Shown here in pieces: positions 25,567 through 34,839 of a stretch of DNA of 64,000 nucleotides; position 1 is the first letter of the stretch, and each line of letters begins with the position of its first letter. The translations under genes and the position numbers were made by a program. The notes below the pieces were generated by a model. The model was not told the origin of the DNA. It saw only the letters and a program-made list of their open reading frames with translations, and made no database searches. The DNA comes from Stenotrophomonas maltophilia (GTDB lineage Bacteria > Pseudomonadota > Gammaproteobacteria > Xanthomonadales > Xanthomonadaceae), in contig NZ_CP106759.1 in assembly GCF_025642255.1 (NCBI RefSeq), positions 1,019,501-1,083,500 of the forward strand. Direction: 5' to 3'.

Positions 25567-26472
25567 TCAGCGCCTGCGCCGCACCAGCGTCGAGGATGCC
25601 TCCAGCACCGCGCGGGTCAGCAGGGCCATGGTCTGTACATCGCCCTTCCAGTGCTGCCAGTACAGCGGCACGTCCTCCCACGCGCGCTGTCGCACGTAGA
25701 CCAGGCGGCCGGCATCCAGGTGCCGCTTGACCAGCGGCAGGGGGTTCATGGTCCAGCCCATGCCGCCCAGGTTGGCCTGCACGAAGGCACGGGTGGAGGG
25801 AATCCACCAGGTCGGCGCGGTGCTGGGCAGATCGTCGCCGGCCATGCGCCGGGCAAAGCGCGATTGCATTTCGTCCTTGCGGTTGAACACCAGTACCGGT
25901 GCCTGTGCCAGCGCCTGCGCGGTCACGCCCTTGGCGAAGTGCCGTTCGCGGAACTCCGGCGTGCAGGTGGCCGCGTAACGGATGCTGCCGAGTGCATGGA
26001 TCTGGCAGCCCTGCACCGGCTCGTCCAGGGTGGTCACCGCGCCGAGCACCGTGCCTTGCCGCAGCAGCTCCACGGTATGGTCCTGGTCTTCCACGCGCAG
26101 GTCGAGCGTGGTGCCGGTACCCAGTGCGAACTGCTGCGCCGCCTGCGGAAACCAGGTTTCCAGGCTGTCGTGGTTCACCGCCACCGGAATGCTGGCCTGG
26201 GGCAGATCCTCATCGGCCAGGCCCATCCGGTGCAGGGCGTCATGCTCGAGCAGGGCCGTCTGCTCGGCCAGCTGCACCAGCACCTGGCCTTCGGTGGTGG
26301 CAGTGGCGGGGGCGCCACGCTTCACCAGAAGGCGTCCGACACGATCCTCCAGCGCCTTGACCCGCTGCGAGATGGCCGAGGGGGTGACATTCAGCGACTG
26401 CGCCGCGCGATCAAAGCTGCCTTCGCGGATCACGGCGGCGAGCGCGCGCAGCTGGGCATGGTCGATGCGCAT
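25567..26472 (-). CDS. LysR-family regulator of the ArgP/LysG type
   Basis: A 301-residue LysR protein. The N-terminal HTH (REGSFDRAAQSLNVTPSAIS) is followed by an ArgP-like effector domain; ArgP/LysG-type features include the opening MRIDHAQLRALAAVIREGSF and the TCTPEFRERHF block. ArgP/LysG sense lysine or arginine and switch on an exporter. The divergent neighbour is a LysE/ArgO-type exporter, the textbook arrangement, so basic amino acid-triggered activation of that gene is likely. Confidence 0.92.
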   Translation of the reverse strand: MRIDHAQLRALAAVIREGSFDRAAQSLNVTPSAISQRVKALEDRVGRLLVKRGAPATATTEGQVLVQLAEQTALLEHDALHRMGLADEDLPQASIPVAVNHDSLETWFPQAAQQFALGTGTTLDLRVEDQDHTVELLRQGTVLGAVTTLDEPVQGCQIHALGSIRYAATCTPEFRERHFAKGVTAQALAQAPVLVFNRKDEMQSRFARRMAGDDLPSTAPTWWIPSTRAFVQANLGGMGWTMNPLPLVKRHLDAGRLVYVRQRAWEDVPLYWQHWKGDVQTMALLTRAVLEASSTLVRRRR

Positions 26473-26610
26473 GGTATTAAGTTCCGCTAATGTTGGTTTA
26501 GTAAGTTTAGCTCGTCTTTTCTATGTTGCGGCGCGACAATGGCGCCCGTACCCGGTGCTGTCCGCCTTCGCGAGGCACCGTCCCCCCAGCAAGACAAGGC
26601 AGTGAATCCC
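26473..26610. promoter_or_regulatory. Divergent promoter region between LysG-type regulator and LysE-type exporter
   Basis: 138 bp between divergent starts. The half near the regulator is AT-rich (TTAAGTTCCGCTAATGTTGG and following bases), with several T-N11-A-like positions as expected for LysR binding. No clear single palindrome and no lysine riboswitch fold is visible; the region is too short for one. Confidence 0.55.
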
Positions 26611-27246
26611 ATGTTTTCGGTCATCTCCGCCGGCACCGGCCTCGGTGCCTGGTTCTCTGGTGCAGCCACCGGCATCGGCCTGTTCGCCGTGGTCGGTGCC
26701 CAGAGCGCCTTCATCCTGCGCCAGGGCATCCTGCGCAAGCACATCGTGCCGGTGGTCGCCACCTGCGCGGCCATCGATGCGTTCTTCATCTTCGCCAGCG
26801 TGGCCGGCCTGCGCACGTTGACCTCGGCGCTGCCGTGGCTGACCTCGGCCGTGCTGTGGACCGGCGTGGCTTTCCTGGCCTGGTACGCGATGAAGTCGGC
26901 GCGCCGCGCCATTGCCGGTGGCGGTGGCATGGGTGAAGCCGACAGCGACGACGGCAGCCGCCGCGCGGTGCTGATGGCGGCGGTCGGCTTTTCGCTGATC
27001 AACCCGCACTTCTGGCTGGACATGATGGTCATCGGCTCCATTGCCGAGAACTTCGGCCACGCACGCATGGCCTTCGCGGCCGGCGTGGTCACCGCGAGCT
27101 GCCTGTGGCTGACCGCGCAGGGCCTCGGTGCACGCCTGCTGGCGCCGCTGTTCACCAAGCCCAGCACCTGGCGTGTGCTTGACGGCACCATCGCGGTGAT
27201 CCTCAGCATCCTGGCCCTCACCCTGGCGGTGCGCGGGGTCCACTGA
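26611..27246 (+). CDS. LysE/ArgO family amino acid exporter
   Basis: A 211-residue membrane protein with six helices. The opening GIGLFAVVGAQSAFILRQGI and the SLINPHFWLDMMVIG block are the two repeated signatures of the LysE family. It exports lysine and/or arginine. ATG 26611 is chosen because the family start falls here; an in-frame upstream ATG at 26539 would add 24 polar residues. It ends before a strong terminator. Confidence 0.92.
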   Translation: MFSVISAGTGLGAWFSGAATGIGLFAVVGAQSAFILRQGILRKHIVPVVATCAAIDAFFIFASVAGLRTLTSALPWLTSAVLWTGVAFLAWYAMKSARRAIAGGGGMGEADSDDGSRRAVLMAAVGFSLINPHFWLDMMVIGSIAENFGHARMAFAAGVVTASCLWLTAQGLGARLLAPLFTKPSTWRVLDGTIAVILSILALTLAVRGVH

Positions 27247-27299
27247 CCCGGCGCACGCCCCCGAACCCACGTCCTGACTCTCTCTCCAAGGCAGTGGCA

Positions 27300-27332
27300 A
27301 CGACGGCACCGGCAACGGTGCCGTCGTCTTTT
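27300..27332 (+). terminator. Intrinsic terminator of LysE-type gene
   Basis: A perfect 12-bp stem, ACGACGGCACCG and CGGTGCCGTCGT, with a GCAA loop, followed by CTTTT. It lies 53 bp after the exporter stop codon. Confidence 0.92.
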
Positions 27333-27408
27333 CCGGCTCTGGCGGGACAGACGGCGCCTGCCTAGAATCCGTGTACAGGACAAGGTGTCCATCGGAGCAG
27401 GGGGAAGG

Positions 27409-29397
27409 ATGCGCAGGACGATGTTGACGGCCGCACTGGTCGTCGTGGGTAGCGTTGCCGCGGGCAGCGCATGGGCGGTGGATCTGACGCAGTTCCTGCG
27501 CCAGGAGACCTTCACCGACATCAAGATATCGCCGGGGGGCGAGTATGTCGCTGCCACCGTGCCGATGGAGGACAGCACCGCGATCGCGGTGATGCGGCTG
27601 GCCGACAAGCAGCTCGTGGGCAGCTTCCGCCCGCCGCAGAAGAATCACGCCTACGAATTCGACTGGGTCAGCAACGAACGGCTGTTGATCGGCCTGGCCG
27701 AGAAGTGGGGCGCGCTGGATAAGCCCAATCCCACCGGCGAGCTCTACGCCATCGATGCCAACGGCAATCGCGGCGAGCTGCTGGTCGGTTACCGCGTCGA
27801 AAGCAAGGGCCCGGGTACCCGCATCCAGCCGAAGAAAGTCGAGGCGGTCGCGGCGTTCCTGGCCGATGATCTGCCCGGCGACGAACGCAACGTGCTGGTG
27901 ACGGTATGGCCGTTCGCGGAGGATCCGTTCACCCGCGTCGAACGCATGGACGTGGCCAGCGGCAGGCGTGTGCGCATGGCCTCCTCGCCGGTGCGGCGCG
28001 GTGAGTTCACCACCGATGGCCAGGGCGAAGTCCGTTTCGTCCACGGGTCCGGCAGCGACAATGTCAACAAGCTGTACTACCGCGAGCGATCGGGCGACAG
28101 CTGGAAGATGATCAACGATGAGGCGGTGAGCACGCGCATCGAGACCGCGATCGGCTTCTCCGCCGATGGCAGCCTGGCGTACCTGCAGGCCGAGCAGGCG
28201 CAGGGGCCGGATGCCATCGTCAGCTGGAATCCGCAGACCGGCGAGCGCGCTGTCGTGCTGCGCGACGAGGTGGTCGATCCGTACCGCATCATCCGCCGGC
28301 CCGGCACCCATGTGCCGGTGGGCGCCCTGTTTATGGGCGACACACCACGGACCCGGTTCTTCGACGAGAAGTCGCCGGAGGCGCGCCTGTACCGCAGCCT
28401 GGAGGCGGCCTTCGGGGGGCCGGTCTACATCACCTCCAGTACCCGGGATGGCCGCGTGGTGCTGGTGGAGACCTGGTCAGGCACCAATCCCGGCGACTTC
28501 TATGTGTACGACACGGAGGCCCGCAAGGCTGATCACCTGATCAGCCGCAGCGACTGGATCGACATCGATCGCAGTGCAACGGTGCGTCCGGTGGCACTCA
28601 AGGCGCGCGACGGATTGCCGCTGCACGGCTTCCTCACCGTGCCCTCCGGCAGCGACGGACGCAACCTGCCGATGGTGGTGATGCCGCACGGTGGGCCGTT
28701 CCACGTGTTCGACAATGGCCAGTACGACCGCGAGACGCAGATATTGGCCGCTGCCGGCTACGCCGTGCTGCAGGTCAACTTCCGTGGCTCGGGGAACTAT
28801 GGCCGTGCGCATGCCCAGGCCGGCGCCCAGCAATGGGGAGCCGCGATGCAGGATGACGTCACCGACGCCACCCGCTGGGCGATCGCGCAGGGGATCGCCG
28901 ATGCCAGACGCATCTGCATCTACGGTGCCAGTTACGGGGCCTACGCCGCGATGATGGGCGCTGCCCGCGAGCAGGGGCTGTACCAGTGCGCGGCCGGCTA
29001 TGTCGGCGTGTACGACCTGCCGCTGATGTTCGCCCGCGGCGATGTGCAGGAGCGTGACTCGGGCGTGACCTTCCTGCGCGAATGGCTGGGTGATCCGGCC
29101 AAGCTGGGCGCGGTTTCGCCGGTGAACCTGGCCACGCAGATCAAGGTGCCGGTGTTCCTCGCGGCCGGTGGCGAAGACAAGCGTGCGCCGATCCAGCACA
29201 CCGAGCGCATGGAAGCGGCACTGAAGCGTGCCGGGACGCCGGTGGAAAGCCTGTACTACAAGACCGAGGGGCACGGCTTCTACACCCTGGCCCATCGCAC
29301 CGAGTACTACGACAAGCTGCTCGCATTCCTGTCGCGCAGCCTGGGAGGCAAGACCGCCCAGGCATCGGCGCCGGCAGGGAAGGGCAAGGCGCCGTAA
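27409..29397 (+). CDS. S9 family peptidase (prolyl oligopeptidase family), exported
   Basis: A protein of about 662 residues with a signal peptide (MLTAALVVVGSVAAGSAWA), a beta-propeller-like N-terminal part and a C-terminal alpha/beta-hydrolase domain. The nucleophile Ser508 is in YGASYGAYAAMMGA. Asp is in GGEDKRAP and His in TEGHGFY. It probably cleaves short peptides in the periplasm. ATG 27409 is preceded by GGGGGAAGG; a GTG at 27385 would add eight residues. A TAGAAT -10-like hexamer lies at about 27363. A second, separate S9 peptidase lies at 34840-36918. Confidence 0.92.
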   Translation: MRRTMLTAALVVVGSVAAGSAWAVDLTQFLRQETFTDIKISPGGEYVAATVPMEDSTAIAVMRLADKQLVGSFRPPQKNHAYEFDWVSNERLLIGLAEKWGALDKPNPTGELYAIDANGNRGELLVGYRVESKGPGTRIQPKKVEAVAAFLADDLPGDERNVLVTVWPFAEDPFTRVERMDVASGRRVRMASSPVRRGEFTTDGQGEVRFVHGSGSDNVNKLYYRERSGDSWKMINDEAVSTRIETAIGFSADGSLAYLQAEQAQGPDAIVSWNPQTGERAVVLRDEVVDPYRIIRRPGTHVPVGALFMGDTPRTRFFDEKSPEARLYRSLEAAFGGPVYITSSTRDGRVVLVETWSGTNPGDFYVYDTEARKADHLISRSDWIDIDRSATVRPVALKARDGLPLHGFLTVPSGSDGRNLPMVVMPHGGPFHVFDNGQYDRETQILAAAGYAVLQVNFRGSGNYGRAHAQAGAQQWGAAMQDDVTDATRWAIAQGIADARRICIYGASYGAYAAMMGAAREQGLYQCAAGYVGVYDLPLMFARGDVQERDSGVTFLREWLGDPAKLGAVSPVNLATQIKVPVFLAAGGEDKRAPIQHTERMEAALKRAGTPVESLYYKTEGHGFYTLAHRTEYYDKLLAFLSRSLGGKTAQASAPAGKGKAP

Positions 29398-29404
29398 ACG
29401 CAGA

Positions 29405-29433
29405 GCGGCGGCGGATCCACGATCCGCCGCCGC
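29405..29433. terminator. Perfect hairpin between convergent S9 and POT genes
   Basis: A 13-bp perfect stem, GCGGCGGCGGATC and GATCCGCCGCCGC, around CAC. There is no T-run on either side. It lies 7 bp after one stop and 9 bp before the other, so it may end both transcripts. Confidence 0.65.
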
Positions 29434-29442
29434 GCAGTGCAG

Positions 29443-31197
29443 TTACCTGACCCCGTGCATCATCCGCTTCAGCAGCGGCGCGGCGATGAAGGCCAGCAGG
29501 GCGCAGCCCAGGCCGATCCACATCAGCAGCCAGAACAGGTGCGCATACGCACCGGCCGCCGCCGCCATGTCCAGCGTGCCGCCTTCGGGCACATCGATGG
29601 CCGCCAGCTTGCCGAACAGCGCGGCAAGCGTCTCGGAGAAGGCTGTGGCCAGGAACCAGGTGCCCATCATCAGGCTCATCACCCGCGGCACGGCCAGCTG
29701 CGTTACGGCCGATAGGCCCACCGGCGACAGGCACATCTCACCACTGGCCAACAGGAAGTAGGCCAGGACCAGCCACCAGACGCTGGCCATCTCGCCGGTG
29801 GCGCCGACCTGCTGTGCGGCCAATGCGAGCGGGACGAACGAGAGCGCGCCGATCACCAGGCCCCAGGCGGATTTGACCGGCTTGCCCGGCTCCCAGCCGC
29901 GACGGTCCATCCAGGTCCAGAGGGCGGCGAAGGCCGGCGCCAGCAGCACCAGGAACAGTCCGCCCAGATAGGTCAGGGAGCCGGCGGTCTGCGGAATCAC
30001 CAGGCAGTCGCGCACCAGCAGGACCAGCATCAGCGCGACGATGGCAATGAAGAACCGGCGCGGCGCGGCCGACCCCGGTCGACGCTCGGTCAGGCGCGCG
30101 CTGACCACGAAGCCCAGCGGCGCCAGCAGCAACGACAGGATCGACCAGGGCAGCGGCGTGCCGTCAGTGATCACCAGCGAGGGAACGATGTCCTTGGTCA
30201 GCAGGCGATCGGTGAACGTCACCCACGAGCCATAGGACTGCTCGTACAGGGTGAAGAACACCAGCGCCAGGAAAATCAGCACCATCAGCGCGATCATCTG
30301 CTGGCGCTGCACCGGCGTGCACTGGCTGCCGGTGAACCAGGCGAACCAGACCAGCACGCCTCCCAGCACCACCAGCATCAGCATCAACGCCAGGCTGATT
30401 TCGCCGCCCAGAGCGAACGCACCGTTACCGGCGGCCCACATCAGCCACGCCAGTGGCAGCACCGCGAGCACCGCGCACAGATAGATCAGCCATTCACGCG
30501 GCAGGCCCAGCACCCGCTGTTTCAGCGCGGCCGGCTGTGGCGGCTCGGCATGCCCGTGCAGGTACTTCTGCCCCCACAGGAACATCGCCAGCCCGGCCAG
30601 CATGCCGATGCCCGCCGCGCCGAAGCCATACTTCCAGCCATAGGCCTCGCCGAGGAAGCCGCACACCAGCGACGAGAACAGCGCCCCGAGGTTGATGCCG
30701 GCATAGAACAGCGAGAAGCCCGAGTCGCGGCGCGGATCGTCCTTGGCGTACAGCTTGCCGACGATGGTGGAGATGTTCGGCTTGAGGAAGCCCACGCCCA
30801 TGATGATCAGCGCCAGCGACAGATAGGTCACCGCCAGCGCCGAGGTGTCGCGCACCACTTCACCGTTGACCCGGTATGCCGCGTGGCCTTCGAAGGCCAT
30901 GCCGAGATGGCCCAGCACCAGCAGGATGCCGCCGAACAGCACTGCACGGCGCATGCCCAGCCAGCGGTCGGCCAGCATGCCGCCGAACACCGGGATGCAG
31001 TACACCAGGCCACCGTAGGCGCCAAGCAGGTCCAGTCCGGCCTTGTCGCCGAACAGGTGGTACTTGGTCAGGTACAGCAGCAGCAGCGCCTTCATGCCAT
31101 AGAAGGAGAAGCGCTCCCACATTTCGGTGAAGAAGCAGACGTAGACGCCCTTGGGGTGGCCAAGGAAGTCGTCGGAAGCGGGAGCGGCAACGGTCAT
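29443..31197 (-). CDS. POT/PTR2 family proton-dependent oligopeptide transporter
   Basis: A 584-residue, roughly 14-helix carrier. The POT signature is clear: FFTEMWERFSFYGMKALLLL (with ExxER), and GVGFLKPNISTIVGKLY in the PTR2 second motif. It takes up di- and tripeptides with protons. The start is the ATG of MTVAAPASDDFLGHPKG, just before the first family motif. Together with the OPT transporter and the two S9 peptidases nearby it indicates strong peptide use. Confidence 0.94.
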   Translation of the reverse strand: MTVAAPASDDFLGHPKGVYVCFFTEMWERFSFYGMKALLLLYLTKYHLFGDKAGLDLLGAYGGLVYCIPVFGGMLADRWLGMRRAVLFGGILLVLGHLGMAFEGHAAYRVNGEVVRDTSALAVTYLSLALIIMGVGFLKPNISTIVGKLYAKDDPRRDSGFSLFYAGINLGALFSSLVCGFLGEAYGWKYGFGAAGIGMLAGLAMFLWGQKYLHGHAEPPQPAALKQRVLGLPREWLIYLCAVLAVLPLAWLMWAAGNGAFALGGEISLALMLMLVVLGGVLVWFAWFTGSQCTPVQRQQMIALMVLIFLALVFFTLYEQSYGSWVTFTDRLLTKDIVPSLVITDGTPLPWSILSLLLAPLGFVVSARLTERRPGSAAPRRFFIAIVALMLVLLVRDCLVIPQTAGSLTYLGGLFLVLLAPAFAALWTWMDRRGWEPGKPVKSAWGLVIGALSFVPLALAAQQVGATGEMASVWWLVLAYFLLASGEMCLSPVGLSAVTQLAVPRVMSLMMGTWFLATAFSETLAALFGKLAAIDVPEGGTLDMAAAAGAYAHLFWLLMWIGLGCALLAFIAAPLLKRMMHGVR

Positions 31198-31285
31198 CGA
31201 CGGCGGGCACTGCGGAAAGGGCGCGATTATAGGCCCGCCGCCGCGCCCGTGGCGGGCAGCATCAGGCCGCGCCCGGCGAGCGGGG

Positions 31286-32434
31286 TCACAGGTATCGCAG
31301 CCAGCCCAGGTCGCGCCGACGCGCCTTGAACCGCGCGAATGCCCGCGTCGGCGGGTACAGCACCACCGCCAATGCACAGGCCACCAGGATCAGGCCGGCG
31401 ACCGAATCGAGAGCGTACAGGCTGCCGTGGGTCGGCCCCCAGAACCCGAGCGCCGCCAGATACAGCAGCTTCAGCAGATACAGATGCAGCAGGTAGAAGA
31501 ACATCGGAGCCGCGCCGATGTCTGCCAGCGGCCTCAACGCCCGTGCCATCGCAGGCCACTCAAACAGGCGCAGCCACAGCAGGCCAACGCCCAGGGTCAG
31601 CAACAGGAACTGCAGTGATGGCGGATACTTGGTCACGTTGAACACGCTCATCCAGGTGCGCAGCGCGTCCTGCTGGAACTGCCAGGGCGTATCGCCATAG
31701 CCGTTGCCGAACCGCAGCAGGGCGAACATGCCCAGCGCTGCCAGCCCAGCCCACACCAGCCAGCGGTGACGCTGCGCTGGCATGCGGTCCGCCGCGAACC
31801 AGGGCCCCATCAGATAGCCGAGCGCGATCACCCCGATCCACGGCAGCACCGGATAGGACGTGCGCAGCCGGAGTGCACCGGCCTCGATCCAGTCCCGCTG
31901 GTGCAGCACCTTCCACAGCACCGGCAGCACACCGTCGCCTGCCACGCGCACGCCGTCGAGCAGGTTGTGGCCGGCCACCAGCAGTACCGCCAGCGCCAGC
32001 AGCGCCGCGCGTGGCAGCCACAGCAGGCCGGCCAGCGCGACCATGCTCAGGCCGATCGCCCAGATCACCTGCAGGTACACGGTGTCCGGAGGCAGCTGGA
32101 AGGTCCAGGCGAAATTCACCAGGGTCAGTTCCAGCACCACCAGGAACAGCCCGCGTTTGAGCAGGAACGCGGCCGTGGCCCGGCGCGGATCCGCCTGGCG
32201 CTGGCCATACAGCCAGGCCGACAGGCCGGTCAGCAGCACGAACACCGGTGCGCACAGGTGGGCCAGCAGGCGGCACGCGAACAGCGCGGGGGAGACCGTG
32301 GATACGTCCATCGGGTCGCTGACCTGGTGCTGCAGGAAAAAGGTCTCGCGCACGTGGTCGAGCAGCATCAACAGCATGACGGTGCCGCGCAGCTGGTCGA
32401 TGGAGGTGAGGCGGGCCGGTGGCGGAGAGGGCAT
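31286..32434 (-). CDS. Heparan-alpha-glucosaminide N-acetyltransferase-like membrane protein (DUF1624)
   Basis: A 382-residue multi-pass protein (about nine to ten helices). The N-terminal block RLTSIDQLRGTVMLLMLLDH with RETFF, and RPLADIGAAPMFFYLLHLYL near the end, are hallmarks of the HGSNAT/DUF1624 group of membrane acyltransferases. Substrate unknown. The start is set at the ATG of MPSPPPARLTSID; 43 upstream in-frame codons look non-coding. It is divergent from the OPT gene. Confidence 0.86.
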   Translation of the reverse strand: MPSPPPARLTSIDQLRGTVMLLMLLDHVRETFFLQHQVSDPMDVSTVSPALFACRLLAHLCAPVFVLLTGLSAWLYGQRQADPRRATAAFLLKRGLFLVVLELTLVNFAWTFQLPPDTVYLQVIWAIGLSMVALAGLLWLPRAALLALAVLLVAGHNLLDGVRVAGDGVLPVLWKVLHQRDWIEAGALRLRTSYPVLPWIGVIALGYLMGPWFAADRMPAQRHRWLVWAGLAALGMFALLRFGNGYGDTPWQFQQDALRTWMSVFNVTKYPPSLQFLLLTLGVGLLWLRLFEWPAMARALRPLADIGAAPMFFYLLHLYLLKLLYLAALGFWGPTHGSLYALDSVAGLILVACALAVVLYPPTRAFARFKARRRDLGWLRYL

Positions 32435-32462
32435 GCGGACGGCGATGTCGTTCAATCGAAAA

Positions 32463-32475
32463 GATATAACATATC
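32463..32475. promoter_or_regulatory. GATAT-AAC-ATATC inverted repeat between divergent genes
   Basis: A 13-bp inverted repeat in an AT-rich patch 28 bp upstream of the DUF1624 gene start and about 160 bp before the OPT gene. It is followed by ATATCGTTT, which also occurs in the operator-like site at 3546-3554. A regulator site is possible. Confidence 0.35.
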
Positions 32476-32634
32476 GTTTGCGGAATGCCCAGCCGGAATG
32501 TGCCGGATGCGTCTGCTGCCTGTGCCTGATCCGTGTCCTGCCTGATCCGCTGGCGCTTGTCATGCTGCGGTGTGCTGGACTTGCCGTCCCCTGAACGCTA
32601 GCGTGGCAGGGATTTTTTGCCAGCAGGGGCTCCC

Positions 32635-34599
32635 ATGAACCACGACGCTGCGCCCAAGCAGCTCACCTTCCGCGCAGTGGCCCTGGCCATCGTGCTGGCG
32701 GTGGTGCTGTCCGCGGCCAACGCCTACCTCGGTCTGTTCGCAGGCCTGACCATCGCCACCGCGATTCCCGCCGCAGTCATTTCCATGGGCGTGCTGCGCC
32801 TGCTGGGCGGTGGCTCGATCCTCGAGAACAACATCGTGCAGACCGGCGCCTCGGCCGGTTCCTCGATCGCCGCCGGTGTCATCTTCACCATCCCCGCGCT
32901 GGTGATCATGGGCTACTGGCCGGACTTCAAGTACTGGTGGGTGCTGGGTATTGCCGGCCTGGGCGGCCTGCTGGGCGTGCTGTTCTCGGTGCCGCTGCGC
33001 CGCTCGATGATCGTCGAAGATCCGCTGCCCTTCCCGGAAGGCAAGGCGGCGGCGGAAGTGCTCAAGGCCGGTGAGAACCCGGGTCCGGGCCTGAAGATCC
33101 TGGGCCTGTCGGCGGTGATCGGCGCCTTCGTCAAGCTGGCCGCGGAAAGCGGCATGCGCCTGATTCCCGATGCCTGGGCCACCTCGGCCTACGTGGGCAG
33201 TTCCAAGGTCACCGCGTTCATCGGCACCAACCTGTCGCCGGCGCTGCTGGGCGTGGGCTACATCGTCGGCCTCAACGTCGGCATCGTGGTGGTGTCTGGT
33301 TCGATCCTGACCTGGCACATCGCCATCCCGCTCTACCAGGCGTTCTTCATGAACACCGACCCGGCCCTGGCCGCGTCGGTGGCCGCTGCGTCCTCCACCG
33401 AGGCCGCATTCGCCATCTGGGGCGCGAAGATGCGCTACCTGGGTGTCGGCGCAATGCTGATCGGTGGCATCTGGACCCTGATTTCGCTGCGCAAGTCGCT
33501 GCTCAACGGCGTCAAGAGCGGTTTTGCCGCCGCCCGCAAGAGCGGCGGACCGGTGCTGGCGCACACCGAGCGCGACCTGCCGATGAAGTGGATGCTGGTC
33601 GCCCTGGTGGTCTTCGTGCTGCCGCTGCTGGCCCTGTACCAGGCCATCGTCGGCCAGTGGCACGTGTCGATCCCGATGACCATCATCATGATCGTCGCCG
33701 GCTTCCTGTTCGTGTCGGTCTCGGCCTACCTGGCCGGCCTGATCGGTTCGTCCAACAACCCGGTCTCGGGCATCACCATTTCCACCATCCTGTTCGCCTC
33801 GGCGGTACTGGTCGTGCTGCTGGGTGCCGATGGCCTCAAGCCGGTCGGTACCGGCGGTGCACCGCTGGGTGCGGTGGCGGCGATCATGATCGGCGCGGTG
33901 GTGTGCTGCGCTGCCGCCGTCGGTGGTGACAATCTGCAGGACCTCAAGGCCGGTTACATCGTCGGCGCTACGCCGTGGAAGCAGCAGCTGATGCTGGGCA
34001 TCGGTGCGTTCTCCTGCGCGCTGATCATGGCCCCGGTGCTGAACCTGCTGGCCACCGCCTATGGCATCGGCGTGAAGACCGAGCTGCACCCGAACGCGCT
34101 GGCTGCGCCGCAGGCCAACCTGATGGCGTCGGTGGCCAAGGGCCTGTTCGGTGGCGAGCTGCCGTGGACCTTCATCGGCATCGGTGCCGTGGTCGGCGCC
34201 GTCATCATTGCCTTCGACAGCTGGCTGAAGGCGCGCAACGCGCGCTTCCGGGTGCCGGTGCTGGCGGCCGCCATCGGCATCTACCTGCCGCTGGAGCTGA
34301 TGGTGCCGATCTTCCTCGGCGGCCTGATCGCTTACCTGGTCGAGCGCTTCCACAAGGTGCGTGCCGATGATGAAGAGGGCCGCGACCGCGTGCACAAGCC
34401 GGGCGTGCTGTTCGCCGCCGGCCTGATCACCGGCGAGGCGCTGATGGGCATCGCCATCGCCATTCCGATCGTGGTCAGCAGCCGCGCCGACGTGCTGGCC
34501 GTGCCGTTCCATCTGCCGGCCGCGCAGTGGATCGGCCTGGCCGTGCTGTTCCTGGTGGGCTGGCTGATCTACCGCACCGGCAAGTACGCCAAGGCGTAA
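32635..34599 (+). CDS. OPT family oligopeptide transporter
   Basis: A 654-residue protein with about 14-16 helices. The start LTFRAVALAIVLAVVLSAAN with AYLGLFAGLTIATAIPAAV is typical of the prokaryotic OPT group. SFSST-like and NNPVSGITISTILFA segments and GGDNLQDLKAGYIVGATPWK match the family core. It imports oligopeptides or metal-chelate peptides. ATG 32635 has AGGGG upstream. It is followed by two GGGTC-type hairpins and an intrinsic terminator. Confidence 0.93.
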   Translation: MNHDAAPKQLTFRAVALAIVLAVVLSAANAYLGLFAGLTIATAIPAAVISMGVLRLLGGGSILENNIVQTGASAGSSIAAGVIFTIPALVIMGYWPDFKYWWVLGIAGLGGLLGVLFSVPLRRSMIVEDPLPFPEGKAAAEVLKAGENPGPGLKILGLSAVIGAFVKLAAESGMRLIPDAWATSAYVGSSKVTAFIGTNLSPALLGVGYIVGLNVGIVVVSGSILTWHIAIPLYQAFFMNTDPALAASVAAASSTEAAFAIWGAKMRYLGVGAMLIGGIWTLISLRKSLLNGVKSGFAAARKSGGPVLAHTERDLPMKWMLVALVVFVLPLLALYQAIVGQWHVSIPMTIIMIVAGFLFVSVSAYLAGLIGSSNNPVSGITISTILFASAVLVVLLGADGLKPVGTGGAPLGAVAAIMIGAVVCCAAAVGGDNLQDLKAGYIVGATPWKQQLMLGIGAFSCALIMAPVLNLLATAYGIGVKTELHPNALAAPQANLMASVAKGLFGGELPWTFIGIGAVVGAVIIAFDSWLKARNARFRVPVLAAAIGIYLPLELMVPIFLGGLIAYLVERFHKVRADDEEGRDRVHKPGVLFAAGLITGEALMGIAIAIPIVVSSRADVLAVPFHLPAAQWIGLAVLFLVGWLIYRTGKYAKA

Positions 34600-34604
34600 G
34601 TGAT

Positions 34605-34642
34605 GGGTCGGATCCCTTCCCGTCGGGAAGGGCTCTGACCCC
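34605..34642. repeat. GGGTC-type long hairpin repeat, copy 1
   Basis: Arms GGGTCGGATCCCTTCCC and GGGAAGGGCTCTGACCC with two mismatches around a short loop. It starts 5 bp after the OPT stop codon. It is one of five related elements in this window. Confidence 0.85.
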
Positions 34643-34664
34643 GGTTTGCCGGCGGTGGCCGGGC

Positions 34665-34703
34665 GGGGTCAGAGCCGATTCCTGCGGAATCGGATCCGAC
34701 CCC
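34665..34703. repeat. GGGTC-type long hairpin repeat, copy 2
   Basis: Arms GGGGTCAGAGCCGATTCC and GGAATCGGATCCGACCCC, with the same two mismatched positions as copy 1 but in opposite orientation, so copies 1 and 2 are an inverted pair 22 bp apart. Confidence 0.85.
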
Positions 34704-34714
34704 GGGTCCACCCA

Positions 34715-34738
34715 CAAACCGCGCTACGGCGCGGTTTG
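34715..34738 (+). terminator. Intrinsic terminator after OPT gene
   Basis: CAAACCGCGC-TACG-GCGCGGTTTG, a perfect 10-bp stem followed by CTGTTTCTG. It lies 115 bp after the OPT stop codon, beyond the hairpin-repeat pair. Confidence 0.8.
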
Positions 34739-34839
34739 CTGTTTCTGGCGGCTGCCCGATCACGGCCATGACCGATGGCCTTGGCAGCCCCGGGCTGCGG
34801 GGCCTACCATCGCCTTTTTGCCGTCCTGCGGAGATCCCG

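Noticed and set aside
26473..26610. Lysine riboswitch before the LysE-type exporter
   Set aside because: Only 138 bp shared by two promoters; no five-helix lysine aptamer can be fitted and a LysG-type activator is present instead.
32560..34512. Open frame of about 650 codons on the minus strand opposite the OPT transporter
   Set aside because: His/Asp/Gln-rich shadow of a membrane protein gene.
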